DNA of 36,850 bases from CAZEDK01 sp964511025 (GTDB lineage: Bacteria; Patescibacteriota; Gracilibacteria; UBA1369; GWF2-33-10): the NCBI GenBank assembly GCA_964511025.1, contig CAZEDK010000013.1, positions 1-36,850 of the forward strand. Direction: 5' to 3'. This document shows positions 12,601 through 17,453 of this stretch, piece after piece. The notes under the pieces were generated by a model. That model saw nothing but the letters and a program-made list of their open reading frames with translations, was not told the origin of the DNA and searched no databases. The position numbers were made by a program, and so were the translations under genes. The first letter of the stretch is position 1; the number at the start of each line of letters is the position of its first letter.

Positions 12601-14341
12601 CTTCTCCTTTATAAATAGCTACTTCATCAAATATGCCATCCATATATTCATCACTTGGACCACTCGGACGATAACCTATATAAAGACTTTGTGAAGAATC
12701 ATACATCGTCCCTGTATAATTTGTACTCGTTCCTGCCACGGAATTTAAATATCCGGTAATAACATTGCTTGACCGTACTAACGCTACATGATACCACTGC
12801 CCTGCGGCTACTGTGCCAATAGCTGTAGCGCTGGCAACATTCCAAGAAGTATTATTGTCGCTGATATAATAGACCAATGAAGTGCCGTTTCGAAATATTG
12901 TCCAAGCACCATAAGCTCCTGTTCCAATCCAATGGTCCATAACTTGATCCGTTCCCGCAACAGAATCAAATTTGACCCAAAATTCAATACTGAAATCACT
13001 CGATCCAAAAGTAAAATCAGCATGATCCGCAATCGTCAAATAATCACCGCTGCCATCCAAATCAATAGCATTGCTTAATTTGCCTGTTGTAATCTTTTCG
13101 TTTGTGGTGTTATCTGTAGTCAAAGTTGCCGTATGTGATTGTCCAGAGCTATCACTGTGGGTAGTACTATTGCTGGCGGTACTTTCATTGAAATGTATAT
13201 TTAAAACATTATTTGTCATGTCCGCATTTCCTGCGCTATAAGCTGTTTCAGTTCCCGCGCTATTCGGCAAGTTTTTCAAATATGGCGCAATAGGTGTCCA
13301 AGCCAAAGTGATCCAAGAGGTAGACGATCCTGCGTCAAAAATTCTTGATATAATCCCGGGATCAGCAAAAGCTGACGTTGAAGGCGTGAAATTTGCAGTA
13401 TACAATGCTGACCCTTTGATTATACGCAATTCATCTAAATATCCATTCACATATACCGTACTGGCGGCATTACCTATATTGAAAGGTAAAGCGGAAGTAT
13501 TAAGGTTTAAATTTGTAATAGTATGATAACCACCCGGAGTTACATTTATACCATCTCGAAAAATAATATACTTATCTGTATCGGCATCATATGTCATTGC
13601 AATGTGATACCATGTATCGATAGCCCAGCTTAGAGCGCTTGAATCATATTCAACTGTGTTTATTCTTGTATGAATATCATAAAAACTACCTGCGCCGTTT
13701 CTTGCAAAAACAAAAAATGTTTGATCGGTGCCATAACTCATAAGTGCTTGCTGCGTACCATCGGCAAAAGAAGGCGTACGATACCAAAATTCATAAGTAA
13801 AACTTTGTGTTCCTGGAGATAGGTCTGCACTTGCAGCTATACTTAAATTATCTCCATTCCCATCAAAATACATACTCGATCCGCCAAATTTACTCTGAGA
13901 TGTGCTGATTTGCGCGTTGCCTGCAACTGTTACTGTTTTTTGCGTAAGACTTGAATCGGTAATCGTTGTAGAAGCATTGCTTCCGTCACCATGCAGCAAA
14001 AGCACGTTTGTAGTATCGTTAACCGTCAAATAACCATTAGATGATGAAGACGTAAGAAAATCCACGGTACCATCAGTATCAAGAGTCATAGTCCCTCCGG
14101 AGAATCCATTTGGAGCGGAATATGTGCAAACTTGTCCTTCGTCATTTGTACTGAAATAATCATCAAGGTCAACAGTATCAGTGCTTGTGCCGTTGGAATT
14201 AATGACAAGAGTTGGGATCGTGCCTGTAAATGTCGGCAGGACAGCAGCTTTGGAAATCACAATACCTATTACAATACCTGTCATTATAATCCATAGCAAA
14301 GTTGAACCAAAAATAGTTTTACTATATAATTTATGTAGCAT
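3611..14341 (-). CDS. Giant multidomain surface adhesin (3576 aa) with LamG-like, glycine-rich beta-helix, FN3 and SLH domains
   Basis: Residues 1-33 hold a hydrophobic signal/anchor segment. Three LamG/concanavalin-like modules lie near 112-320, 378-590 and 664-870 (shared patterns such as YEFWYRT, IEFWVKFDS, LEMWLNP and Y.DELRI-like ends). An FN3-like stretch at 1118-1238 precedes a long beta-solenoid region (about 1240-1960) with glycine-rich runs such as GGGAGHGGGGGAGG. A DUF11-like segment follows at 1975-2075. Residues 2263-3232 are four tandem units of about 240 aa, each pairing a DxDNxDTxLKVEYS-type module with an FN3 domain (ETNFxxYxIxY, ENTTYYFKI). A Ser/Asn/Glu/Asp-rich linker (3235-3365) leads to SLH domains (about 3409-3570, best copy FGYSDQTFRPDQPINKAEF). 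It is most likely a wall-anchored fibre used in attachment, perhaps to glycans. The whole 10.7-kb frame is intact. It faces glutaredoxin divergently. Confidence 0.85.
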   Translation of the reverse strand: MLHKLYSKTIFGSTLLWIIMTGIVIGIVISKAAVLPTFTGTIPTLVINSNGTSTDTVDLDDYFSTNDEGQVCTYSAPNGFSGGTMTLDTDGTVDFLTSSSSNGYLTVNDTTNVLLLHGDGSNASTTITDSSLTQKTVTVAGNAQISTSQSKFGGSSMYFDGNGDNLSIAASADLSPGTQSFTYEFWYRTPSFADGTQQALMSYGTDQTFFVFARNGAGSFYDIHTRINTVEYDSSALSWAIDTWYHIAMTYDADTDKYIIFRDGINVTPGGYHTITNLNLNTSALPFNIGNAASTVYVNGYLDELRIIKGSALYTANFTPSTSAFADPGIISRIFDAGSSTSWITLAWTPIAPYLKNLPNSAGTETAYSAGNADMTNNVLNIHFNESTASNSTTHSDSSGQSHTATLTTDNTTNEKITTGKLSNAIDLDGSGDYLTIADHADFTFGSSDFSIEFWVKFDSVAGTDQVMDHWIGTGAYGAWTIFRNGTSLVYYISDNNTSWNVASATAIGTVAAGQWYHVALVRSSNVITGYLNSVAGTSTNYTGTMYDSSQSLYIGYRPSGPSDEYMDGIFDEVAIYKGEGLTATEVLDHYKRGALSLKYQVRSCDDSACSGESFVGPGTTVANSNISLDFDLADEGNYTQEDATNGTDFSSGLAQLHNTDPYTKMLIQGNGSNGDAISDVNSTPLTVGSSSTVNTTTKKYGTGSIVADGTANTKILANTSGYFSSGLSGHSWTLEMWLNPSVNGGNIGSFMASNYDTDYGAISLWRSGVDIKINVSTNGSSWDIANPHTVGSLANGVWGHLALAYDALNDTLSVYLDGTRTNYYTGITTFPDYRYLSLLNWRNLGEWNGYVDDLRLTVYDGTTVPQYSGATITVPASEFALNPYPTSQAYYVTTSASNSFSLSGVEAITSLSVTKTEPTNTTIKSLVSFDGRTTWKYYSSGWQTATGGLADLQTSGMTITALQNAFANWTPSGQTSLDFAFDLASTSSMATPSVDLITINYNTLSNTSGTYYSELNNSTTGLPSISLGSPVSNNRYFQYKTFFNTNNTTYLPGLSDVTITAGNGTYSDTDNTSSGFGGGSSTYLTYTPNVTTDTVSFRCTDTDGTATSNTVTVNLAAVPNAPTITAPTSLATGVALNPTATSSAYSGSSSHTGSDWQISDNNTFSNDCSDTNIVWCKLNDTSNLTSMVVNTTNGTFQNALNAQTALSSGTTYYIRTRHIDANGSSNWSTSIQFRTTNNGTFVSSQSGNWNIGTTWGETCTSSCVEGTDFPGASSIATVSLGHTVTAPSTVTANFTTLTVAGTLTANENISGTTLNISSGGALNLATTKTISATTINVTGNLGLTGNLGTVTNLNILNGGILTQNNTTQQVITGTLDVQLGAILTHGNNTSTQAYEVDFSAGTITIAGTVQGNSLGYDAQSGTGAGSTTVGAFHGGYGGYWNTSANLGTYGSITLPVLIGSGGGNTNLASGGKGGGFVSLVSSGNTTISGTVSTNGGNGGSTSGGDGYAGSGGSGGSVYVNATGNLTVDSGDILANGGNGGAANARFGGGGGGGRIALIYGGSYSNTGLLITTYGGTATDPAYNGGAGSIYIDGPADNGILIYDNNNGDGIGASLPVASHTISTLQISNAANLTIPTGATLTASQNIFSNIGTSGTLIIDGIFNPGNSTFTFPANMNVTFNAGSTLSTVSTGTINGNVTIKSGLTESFGDITIGNGGVLTMDSYTNASVAFGLNSLTINSGGLLTHSTNTTTLAHKIKIAAATATINTGGSINVNGKGYLGGQSLGVNGSGTNPGYGLGSASGSGGGAGHGGGGGAGGAGSAGGGIYDVMSAPVDLGAGGGAGNNSGALGGAGGGAVQISTSGLFTMNGNILANGGNGSVGGGHAGGGGAGGSVYLTVGSFGGTGTVNVSGGNGGNGTTSDGGGGSGGRASVSGAAFTGIFTLTGGLGPDTATDGMLGAFYPAGDFSSSNIAPSTSTPFIGNSVIYTATLSNSSDVDGTDVVFTMTPPSGTTYVTSSMKINNISKTDTSDSDECVYNSVTNTITVTMTEIVAGGSATLTFSLSVVAGQDHGTVISPTGIISTESGETEVSTDITVTGGRFTNVPTGLGVKLASDTNIDLSSTRKTGEQLVDFTKGSNSIAKFNVDLNAERALDGIDWDINTTSKKAFFHGFNDLAGVVDSNYTLYIPHTDGDSGATVRLCLGAESIDQIVAGCDELYTNVTGENVFSNGETWNGITCNINETTDEWECSGVSGTGGGEIPSTNNAPVSTTPAFVSQATDASGYITLTTAVSDADNNDTMLKVEYSEDGGTTWYDPYLVSATPSAGTVSFDNTQSYQIGATDLIDSSGGSKTLTIVWNTKSASNANGALSGDQSDIKIRVTANDGYVDGAATTSSAFEVDNAVPTTLASLAMSTSTVTTATLTWTAATETNFDHYEIWYDDVATIDRGVTDTEWDNSDDGTLATVTTSTTTITGFSENTTYYFKIWAVDDYGNETTIAEASGATLPSNNVPVVAIPSLISQATDGSGYITFTTQLSDLDNQDTKLKVEYSEDAGITWYDPYLISVNPNAGTVSLDNSQTYQIGTTDAVDSATGAKTLTIVWDSQSQYNGNGAIIGEQNDIELRVTGNDSIADSLAQSTTVFSIDNLAPQGVADFVVTADSATTLSFAWQSATSETNFNEYFLCYSINEIDVDENCTSGINWDSDDDSNLTNISANLTTINGLQEDTTYYIMLIAIDIFGNRTFSSIGGYNSNGIPVVSGVAAVQDTNGLHEVTITFSINDSDGDNTIGAAVEYFDGTAWNLPTLTSVTQSNSATADVEPSINNGSEYNLGDSDGYIHTSEGSNLITAVWDTDLDLSGTERSDIKIRVKATDTVDTTIYNESGEFIVDQVDPSQVVISLNSRTSTSLNLDWDAITETNFYRYLIYYANNQSTVDNESSNYLDQTDDASLTQMLTDNIEIDNLTENTIYYYKIVAYDLFGNASTSAISNSKTNYKAVVSDISALQRTDGSGIVDFSFNLNDADSDNIKLKVLYDLNEGAQAKTTINDNVIASGQSSDIGVGNGDDYQIGTLDNYIQSSSSDRLISAQWDSISDLSIEDDGYRICIMPNDLIEDGNELCSATFNIDNIMGITFNLLQVFTNTNNAMITLRWTVDIDETNFETYKIIYGENESDVQNSEGDIITLDSTDIEELSDIDTRNVDVNGFDLETDYYIKVIALDETANVSETAVANFEIQMIEDNIGGGGDLSVSKFFSKKSSLLNSSDSGDSDEDLSVIDSKNSDLNNSTEESINNNEAEEEEAISKTIKKNNEDNISTTNTDNTESTYNSSGTNDETKQKILAWKTKKSNAVDDSAESSQYLTSSKEEEIIWANEEINQFLNFLFNEGSISDDELNGRYVAAPEGAEDILLSEDKMFDSISRAELVYFITKLFDMEIFNAPGNQNLYIDVGTNHPYINILDTAIINDFAHGYGYAETDSDVIDYEDFATRYFKPDTIPTRAEALKIILRSLGEFPDDSDESDFNPFIDVLEDAWYLPYIIYSYKNNIIFGYSDQTFRPDQPINKAEFVSMLVHVMDYEALKTN

Positions 14342-14429
14342 TGAATTGCAATTAAAATTAAAAAATCTTATAATTATAACATAAAACTAATTTAATTTGC
14401 AGACATTTTTTTAAATTATTCAAAAAAAC

Positions 14430-14687
14430 ATGAAACAAATCAAAATTTACACAAAATACTACTGCCCATACTGCGCAAAAGCAAAAACATTGCTTGATTC
14501 AAAAGGAGTTAAATATGAAGAAATCGAACTTGAGAAAAAACATCCGGAAAGAAAAATAGATTTAGAAAAAAAAGGCAAAACAACTGTCCCTCAAATCGTC
14601 ATTGATGGAGAGTGGATAGGTGGTTGTGATGATATTCATGCGCTTGATAGGGATGGGAAACTGGATGAGATTTTGGGGATTGTATAA
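14430..14687 (+). CDS. Glutaredoxin (dithiol, CPYC)
   Basis: A small thiol-disulfide oxidoreductase of 85 aa, the normal size for a GrxC-type glutaredoxin. The redox motif CPYC is at residues 12-15, followed by the cis-Pro segment TVPQIVIDG and the glutathione-site GGCDD. It should act in the cytoplasm, reducing mixed disulfides with glutathione or a similar low-molecular thiol. It stands alone, divergent from the giant surface gene, and a MITE starts 5 bp after its stop codon. No ribosome-binding motif precedes the ATG. Identity is firm. Confidence 0.95.
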   Translation: MKQIKIYTKYYCPYCAKAKTLLDSKGVKYEEIELEKKHPERKIDLEKKGKTTVPQIVIDGEWIGGCDDIHALDRDGKLDEILGIV

Positions 14688-14692
14688 AATAA

Positions 14693-14852
14693 GGGTCTTG
14701 GCAAAAAATAAGGCACCTAAATTGTGCTAGATTTTGTTTTAGATTCTTTCGTTCAGATGTGGGAGTTTATCGAGATAAATGACTACATTTGCAACAAAGA
14801 AGATAAAGCAAAAGATAGTGCAAGGGAGGTGTCTTATTTTTTGCCAAGACCC
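14693..14852. mobile_element. 160-bp MITE with TAA target duplication
   Basis: Near-perfect terminal inverted repeats of about 26 bp (left end GGGTCTTGGCAAAAAATAAG; right end its complement with one mismatch) enclose about 110 bp with no open frame. The trinucleotide TAA flanks both ends (14690-14692 and 14853-14855), consistent with a 3-bp target duplication such as IS5-group elements make. The right end lies 19 bp from the lone CRISPR repeat. The transposase that would mobilise it is not visible in the window. Confidence 0.75.
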
Positions 14853-14871
14853 TAAAGATGAATTGAATTCC

Positions 14872-14907
14872 ATCTACAAAAGTAGAAATTGTGTGGGTGT
14901 ATTTGAG
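14872..14907 (-). CRISPR. Single Cas12a (type V-A) direct repeat
   Basis: On the minus strand this 36-mer ends in AATTTCTACTTTTGTAGAT, the hallmark stem-loop (TCTAC-loop-GTAGA) of type V-A direct repeats. It lies downstream of cas2 on the same strand, where an array would begin. Only one copy is present: 18 bases of possible spacer follow, then the MITE, then the end of glutaredoxin. The 5' half of the repeat can pair with a segment at 15031-15045. Confidence 0.85.
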
Positions 14908-15088
14908 AGCAAAAAATAAGTATTTAAGCCATCAAGATGCAAATAGCATTTTTTATTAGCTACGACTTGTTGGCTTAAACACATAAACCTAAAAAATAAA
15001 GACTTAGGTTTTGAAATTATTCAGACGACACTCAAATATACACAGGGAACTTCTTCTTTTTTTAGAAAGAATCTATAATTTTCAAAGA
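14908..15088 (-). promoter_or_regulatory. Structured CRISPR leader between cas2 and the repeat
   Basis: This 181-bp gene-free stretch holds a 14-bp inverted repeat (TTTAAGCCATCAAG at 14923-14936 with its near complement at 14966-14979, 13 of 14 pairs), a perfect 8-bp hairpin (AAACCTAA at 14986-14993 with TTAGGTTT at 15004-15011) and an outer arm, CTCAAATATACACAG at 15031-15045, that complements the 5' half of the CRISPR repeat. Position makes it the array leader; that it folds or is transcribed is inference. Confidence 0.55.
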
Positions 15089-15370
15089 TCAATCCAAAAA
15101 AATTATATCCTCATCTTCATGTTTTGCAAAGCCATATTTATCAATTTTTGAAATACAGCCTGCACAAATTTGAAAAATATAGATACTATCGGCTCCTCCA
15201 AATTTTTTCTCGTATTTAAGTTTGATTTCACTTTTTATATTTTGCAGAACTCTTTTGCTATTTTTTATAGTAAAAACTGAATATTGAATCCTATAACCAT
15301 ATTGGCTTAAAAATCTTGCAAATCTACTCCTTATCTTATTTTCCGCGAAATCATAAGAGACCAAAAGCAT
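15089..15370 (-). CDS. cas2: CRISPR-associated endonuclease Cas2
   Basis: Cas2 bridges two Cas1 dimers in the spacer-acquisition complex. The 93-aa product begins MLLVSYDFAENKIR, with the conserved Asp after the first beta strand (SYD), and keeps the ferredoxin-like pattern including GYRIQYSVF. I chose the ATG at 15370, one base after the cas1 stop, because an earlier in-frame start at 15409 would add 13 residues not seen in Cas2 and overlap cas1. It is the last gene of the cas4-cas1-cas2 run, before the leader and the single repeat. The gene looks intact. Confidence 0.92.
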   Translation of the reverse strand: MLLVSYDFAENKIRSRFARFLSQYGYRIQYSVFTIKNSKRVLQNIKSEIKLKYEKKFGGADSIYIFQICAGCISKIDKYGFAKHEDEDIIFLD

Positions 15371-15371
15371 T

Positions 15372-16325
15372 TTATAAACATTTAAAAAACGGATAATCCT
15401 TCTTATCATTCAAAATACAAAAATAAAATTCCTTAATATATTTAAAAATATCTTCTTTTCGCTCCATAATCGCTTTCAAAAAAATTTCCGTATATGTCTT
15501 TTGCTTGTCATAACTTAATGAAAATTTATCTTTTTCAAATTTAAAATCTTTTTTATTTATTTGTTTGAGATTATAAGCCTTAAGCAAAGCTTTATCTATA
15601 ATATATCGAAAAGGCTCCATTATGTCGCAAGATAAAGATTTTCTCTGAAAAAACAATTTATGATATATCCCTTTATAAGTATCAAAACCATGCAGACGAA
15701 GGATTGAATCTATGAAATTGAATAGATAAGTATAACCTATATCAAGTAGAATATTATTTATATCGCATTTTGCTCTTGGCATTCTTCTATACCAATCAAT
15801 TTTTGAGAAATATTTTTGAAAAAAATCTTTTGAAAATGAACCTTCCATTCCAAGAATTTCTTTATTGCTATCAATTTTGCATAACTTATCATCAAATTCT
15901 TTAATCAATATTTTTATTTTAGCTTTACTGAGTTTATTTTCTTTTTGTTCCATAAGAGTGCAAAGCTGATTATAGTATTTATTTTTAATAAGATTTTTTG
16001 AGAAATTTATTTCATCATTGAAGTGATATTGTTTATCTCTGAGAATATAATTTCCTTCTGTCATTGGCGCAAAAGCAGCATAATGCTCAAAATTATCTTT
16101 TATAAAAAATATTGAAATTCCGTTATTTAAGCATTTTTTAATGACCTGAGTTGTAAATGTAGCCTCTCCCTGCACAAAAATTACAAAAATCTTATTAATA
16201 ATGAGTTTATTTACAATTTTTTCATTTTTTACCAAAGCCAAATTATTAGCTCTCATAATAAGCTTATAATCTTTTGAACTTATAAATATAATCTGTTTTT
16301 CTTTAAAATCAGGTAGCTGTATCAT
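15372..16325 (-). CDS. cas1: CRISPR-associated integrase Cas1
   Basis: Cas1 is the spacer integrase. At 317 aa it has the usual length for types I and V. The metal ligands are in place: E161 in GMEGSFSKDFF, H222 in GIYHKLFFQ and D234 in CDIMEPFR. The gene follows cas4 by 9 bp and precedes cas2 by 1 bp, so the three form one transcript. A 30-bp part of it (15523-15552, encoding KDFKFEKDKF) recurs exactly at 16691-16720 upstream of the cas4 fragment. Together with the V-A type repeat, the gene order points to subtype V-A. Catalytically it appears intact, so loss of the system did not begin here. Confidence 0.95.
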   Translation of the reverse strand: MIQLPDFKEKQIIFISSKDYKLIMRANNLALVKNEKIVNKLIINKIFVIFVQGEATFTTQVIKKCLNNGISIFFIKDNFEHYAAFAPMTEGNYILRDKQYHFNDEINFSKNLIKNKYYNQLCTLMEQKENKLSKAKIKILIKEFDDKLCKIDSNKEILGMEGSFSKDFFQKYFSKIDWYRRMPRAKCDINNILLDIGYTYLFNFIDSILRLHGFDTYKGIYHKLFFQRKSLSCDIMEPFRYIIDKALLKAYNLKQINKKDFKFEKDKFSLSYDKQKTYTEIFLKAIMERKEDIFKYIKEFYFCILNDKKDYPFFKCL

Positions 16326-16334
16326 ATTGTTTTT

Positions 16335-16670
16335 TTAGTGACATAAAGATTTGTAAATGCAATTTTGGCATTTGGACTCACTTATAGGAAAAACTGAAAT
16401 GTTAACTTCAAAATTATTGATATCATCAATTAATTTCTCAAATTTCTCTGTGGAATTTTTATCTGGAAGTGGAATTGGATATCTTTTATTATTGTTTAAT
16501 GAATGGACAAAAAGCTTTTTGACTTCATATCCCATTTCAAGTAAGCAAAAATACTGAGCATACAATTGCCAAAGATAACCTTCATAAATTTGCTTAACAA
16601 AAGTTTTCCTTTCTATAAGAACTTTTTCTTCCTTATCATAAATATCAATTTTCCCACAAAGACGGATCAA
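16335..16670 (-). pseudogene. cas4: cas4, 5'-truncated
   Basis: Cas4 trims and selects prespacers using a RecB-type nuclease fold and an Fe-S cluster. The 111 codons left carry GKIDIYDKEEKVLIERKT (the GxxD and ExK nuclease motifs), the QLYAQYFCLLEMGY helix, and three C-terminal Cys (KCQNC...LC). The N-terminal part of about 60-80 residues with the first cluster cysteine is absent. The only near start is TTG at 16670, inside a repeat that resembles the terminal repeat of the 35883-36220 MITE; an in-frame TAA lies a few codons upstream. The break therefore coincides with a mobile-element end. Possible residual translation cannot be excluded. Confidence 0.85.
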
Positions 16671-16720
16671 GCGGAAAATAGTTTAAAGAGAATTTATCTT
16701 TTTCAAATTTAAAATCTTTT
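16665..16720. repeat. MITE-end remnant joined to a cas1-like duplication
   Basis: Bases 16665-16690 (GGATCAAGCGGAAAATAG...) match the terminal repeat of the 338-bp MITE at 35883 with a few differences, mostly transitions. Directly next to it, 16691-16720 repeats 15523-15552 of cas1 exactly; the minus-strand frame reads KDFKFEKDKFSLNY against KDFKFEKDKFSLSY in Cas1, with synonymous changes at its edge. No second terminal repeat in inverted orientation is seen nearby. Confidence 0.65.
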
Positions 16721-16731
16721 GATACCGCATT

Positions 16732-17004
16732 TTATTTAAAAAGTTCGGAATGTGATCCTGTTCTTTCGAAATAAATCATATGACCTTCAACTAATTTATA
16801 TATTAAGATCCAATCACCTTGTATATGACAATCCCTGCAATCTTGCCAGTCTCCCTGTAAAGCATGATCGTGATAAGCAGAATTCAAATATTCTCCATTG
16901 GTTAATTTTGTAATGACTTCTTTTAATAAAGAAATATTTTTACCTGAATTTTTGATTTTTTTATAATCTTTTTTGAATTGTTTTGTAAAAAATACTTTTC
17001 TCAT
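16732..17004 (-). CDS. YafQ/RelE-family mRNA interferase toxin
   Basis: A 90-aa protein of the RelE/ParE fold, YafQ branch: MRKVFFTKQFKKDYKK at the N-terminus, HDHALQGDWQDCRDCHIQGD in the middle and a C-terminal FERTGSHSELF that contains the active-site region. Such toxins cut mRNA on the ribosome. The start overlaps the antitoxin stop by one base (TAATG), so the pair is translationally coupled. It lies immediately upstream of the truncated cas4, where a cas12a gene would be expected. Confidence 0.88.
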   Translation of the reverse strand: MRKVFFTKQFKKDYKKIKNSGKNISLLKEVITKLTNGEYLNSAYHDHALQGDWQDCRDCHIQGDWILIYKLVEGHMIYFERTGSHSELFK

Positions 17005-17267
17005 TATTCATCGTTTAGCTTATCAAACATATCATCCACATTTTCAACTTCAATAAGATCTACACCTTTGTCAGCATCACGAATTGTTTTTGCAGTTAAA
17101 TAATTTGGAACTTCAATTTTTGAAGAATAAAATGGTAATCCTCCATTATTTATAACCTCTATATAAAGCATGTTAATAGCAACTTGTGGTGTTAACCCTT
17201 GAGCTTCAAGAATTTGCTCCGCAAGTTCTTTGCGTCCATCTGGAATTACATATTGTATTTTTGCCAT
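17004..17267 (-). CDS. DinJ/RelB-family antitoxin
   Basis: An 87-aa antitoxin: an N-terminal ribbon-helix-helix region (AKIQYVIPDGRKELAEQILE) typical of DinJ/RelB and an acidic C-terminus (VDLIEVENVDDMFDKLNDE) that would wrap the toxin. I chose ATG 17267 because the longer frame from 17330 runs across the promoter. DinJ-type proteins repress their own operon, which fits the inverted repeat over the -10 box. Confidence 0.85.
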   Translation of the reverse strand: MAKIQYVIPDGRKELAEQILEAQGLTPQVAINMLYIEVINNGGLPFYSSKIEVPNYLTAKTIRDADKGVDLIEVENVDDMFDKLNDE

Positions 17268-17301
17268 ATTAGAGTAAAAAAAAGTAACATTTACAACTTG
17301 A

Positions 17302-17330
17302 ATTGTAGTATAGAAATGAAAAAGAGTCAA
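17302..17330 (-). promoter_or_regulatory. Promoter and operator of the dinJ/yafQ-like operon
   Basis: On the minus strand TTGACT (17330-17325) and TACAAT (17307-17302) are separated by 17 bp. The inverted repeat TACAA-N6-TTGTA at 17292-17307 overlaps the -10 box, a natural antitoxin-binding site. Confidence 0.65.
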
Positions 17331-17390
17331 AAAAATAATAAAGATTGGATTATCTGATTTTGGATCAAACCGAAAAATGTTTAATCCTTA

Positions 17391-17420
17391 TTGCCTATTC
17401 GTTCCTCAATATGATATACT
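17391..17420 (+). promoter_or_regulatory. Promoter of the beta-CASP nuclease gene
   Basis: TTGCCT and TATACT are separated by 18 bp, 33 bp ahead of the ATG at 17454. Just before it, GGATCAAACCG at 17362 resembles the end repeat of the 35883 MITE but is too diverged to call. Confidence 0.5.
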
Positions 17421-17453
17421 AACTAGATTCGATGAAAATCTAATACTATTATC

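Noticed and set aside
15031..15066. A second, inverted and degenerate CRISPR repeat near the end of cas2
   Set aside because: Only the first eight bases match well and the TCTAC/GTAGA stem is absent; better explained as the pairing partner of the repeat's 5' half.
17362..17387. A further copy of the MITE end (GGATCAAACCG) before the beta-CASP gene
   Set aside because: Only about 20 of 24 bases match and it has the same orientation as the copy at 16665, so it does not close an element; it may be chance in AT-rich DNA.
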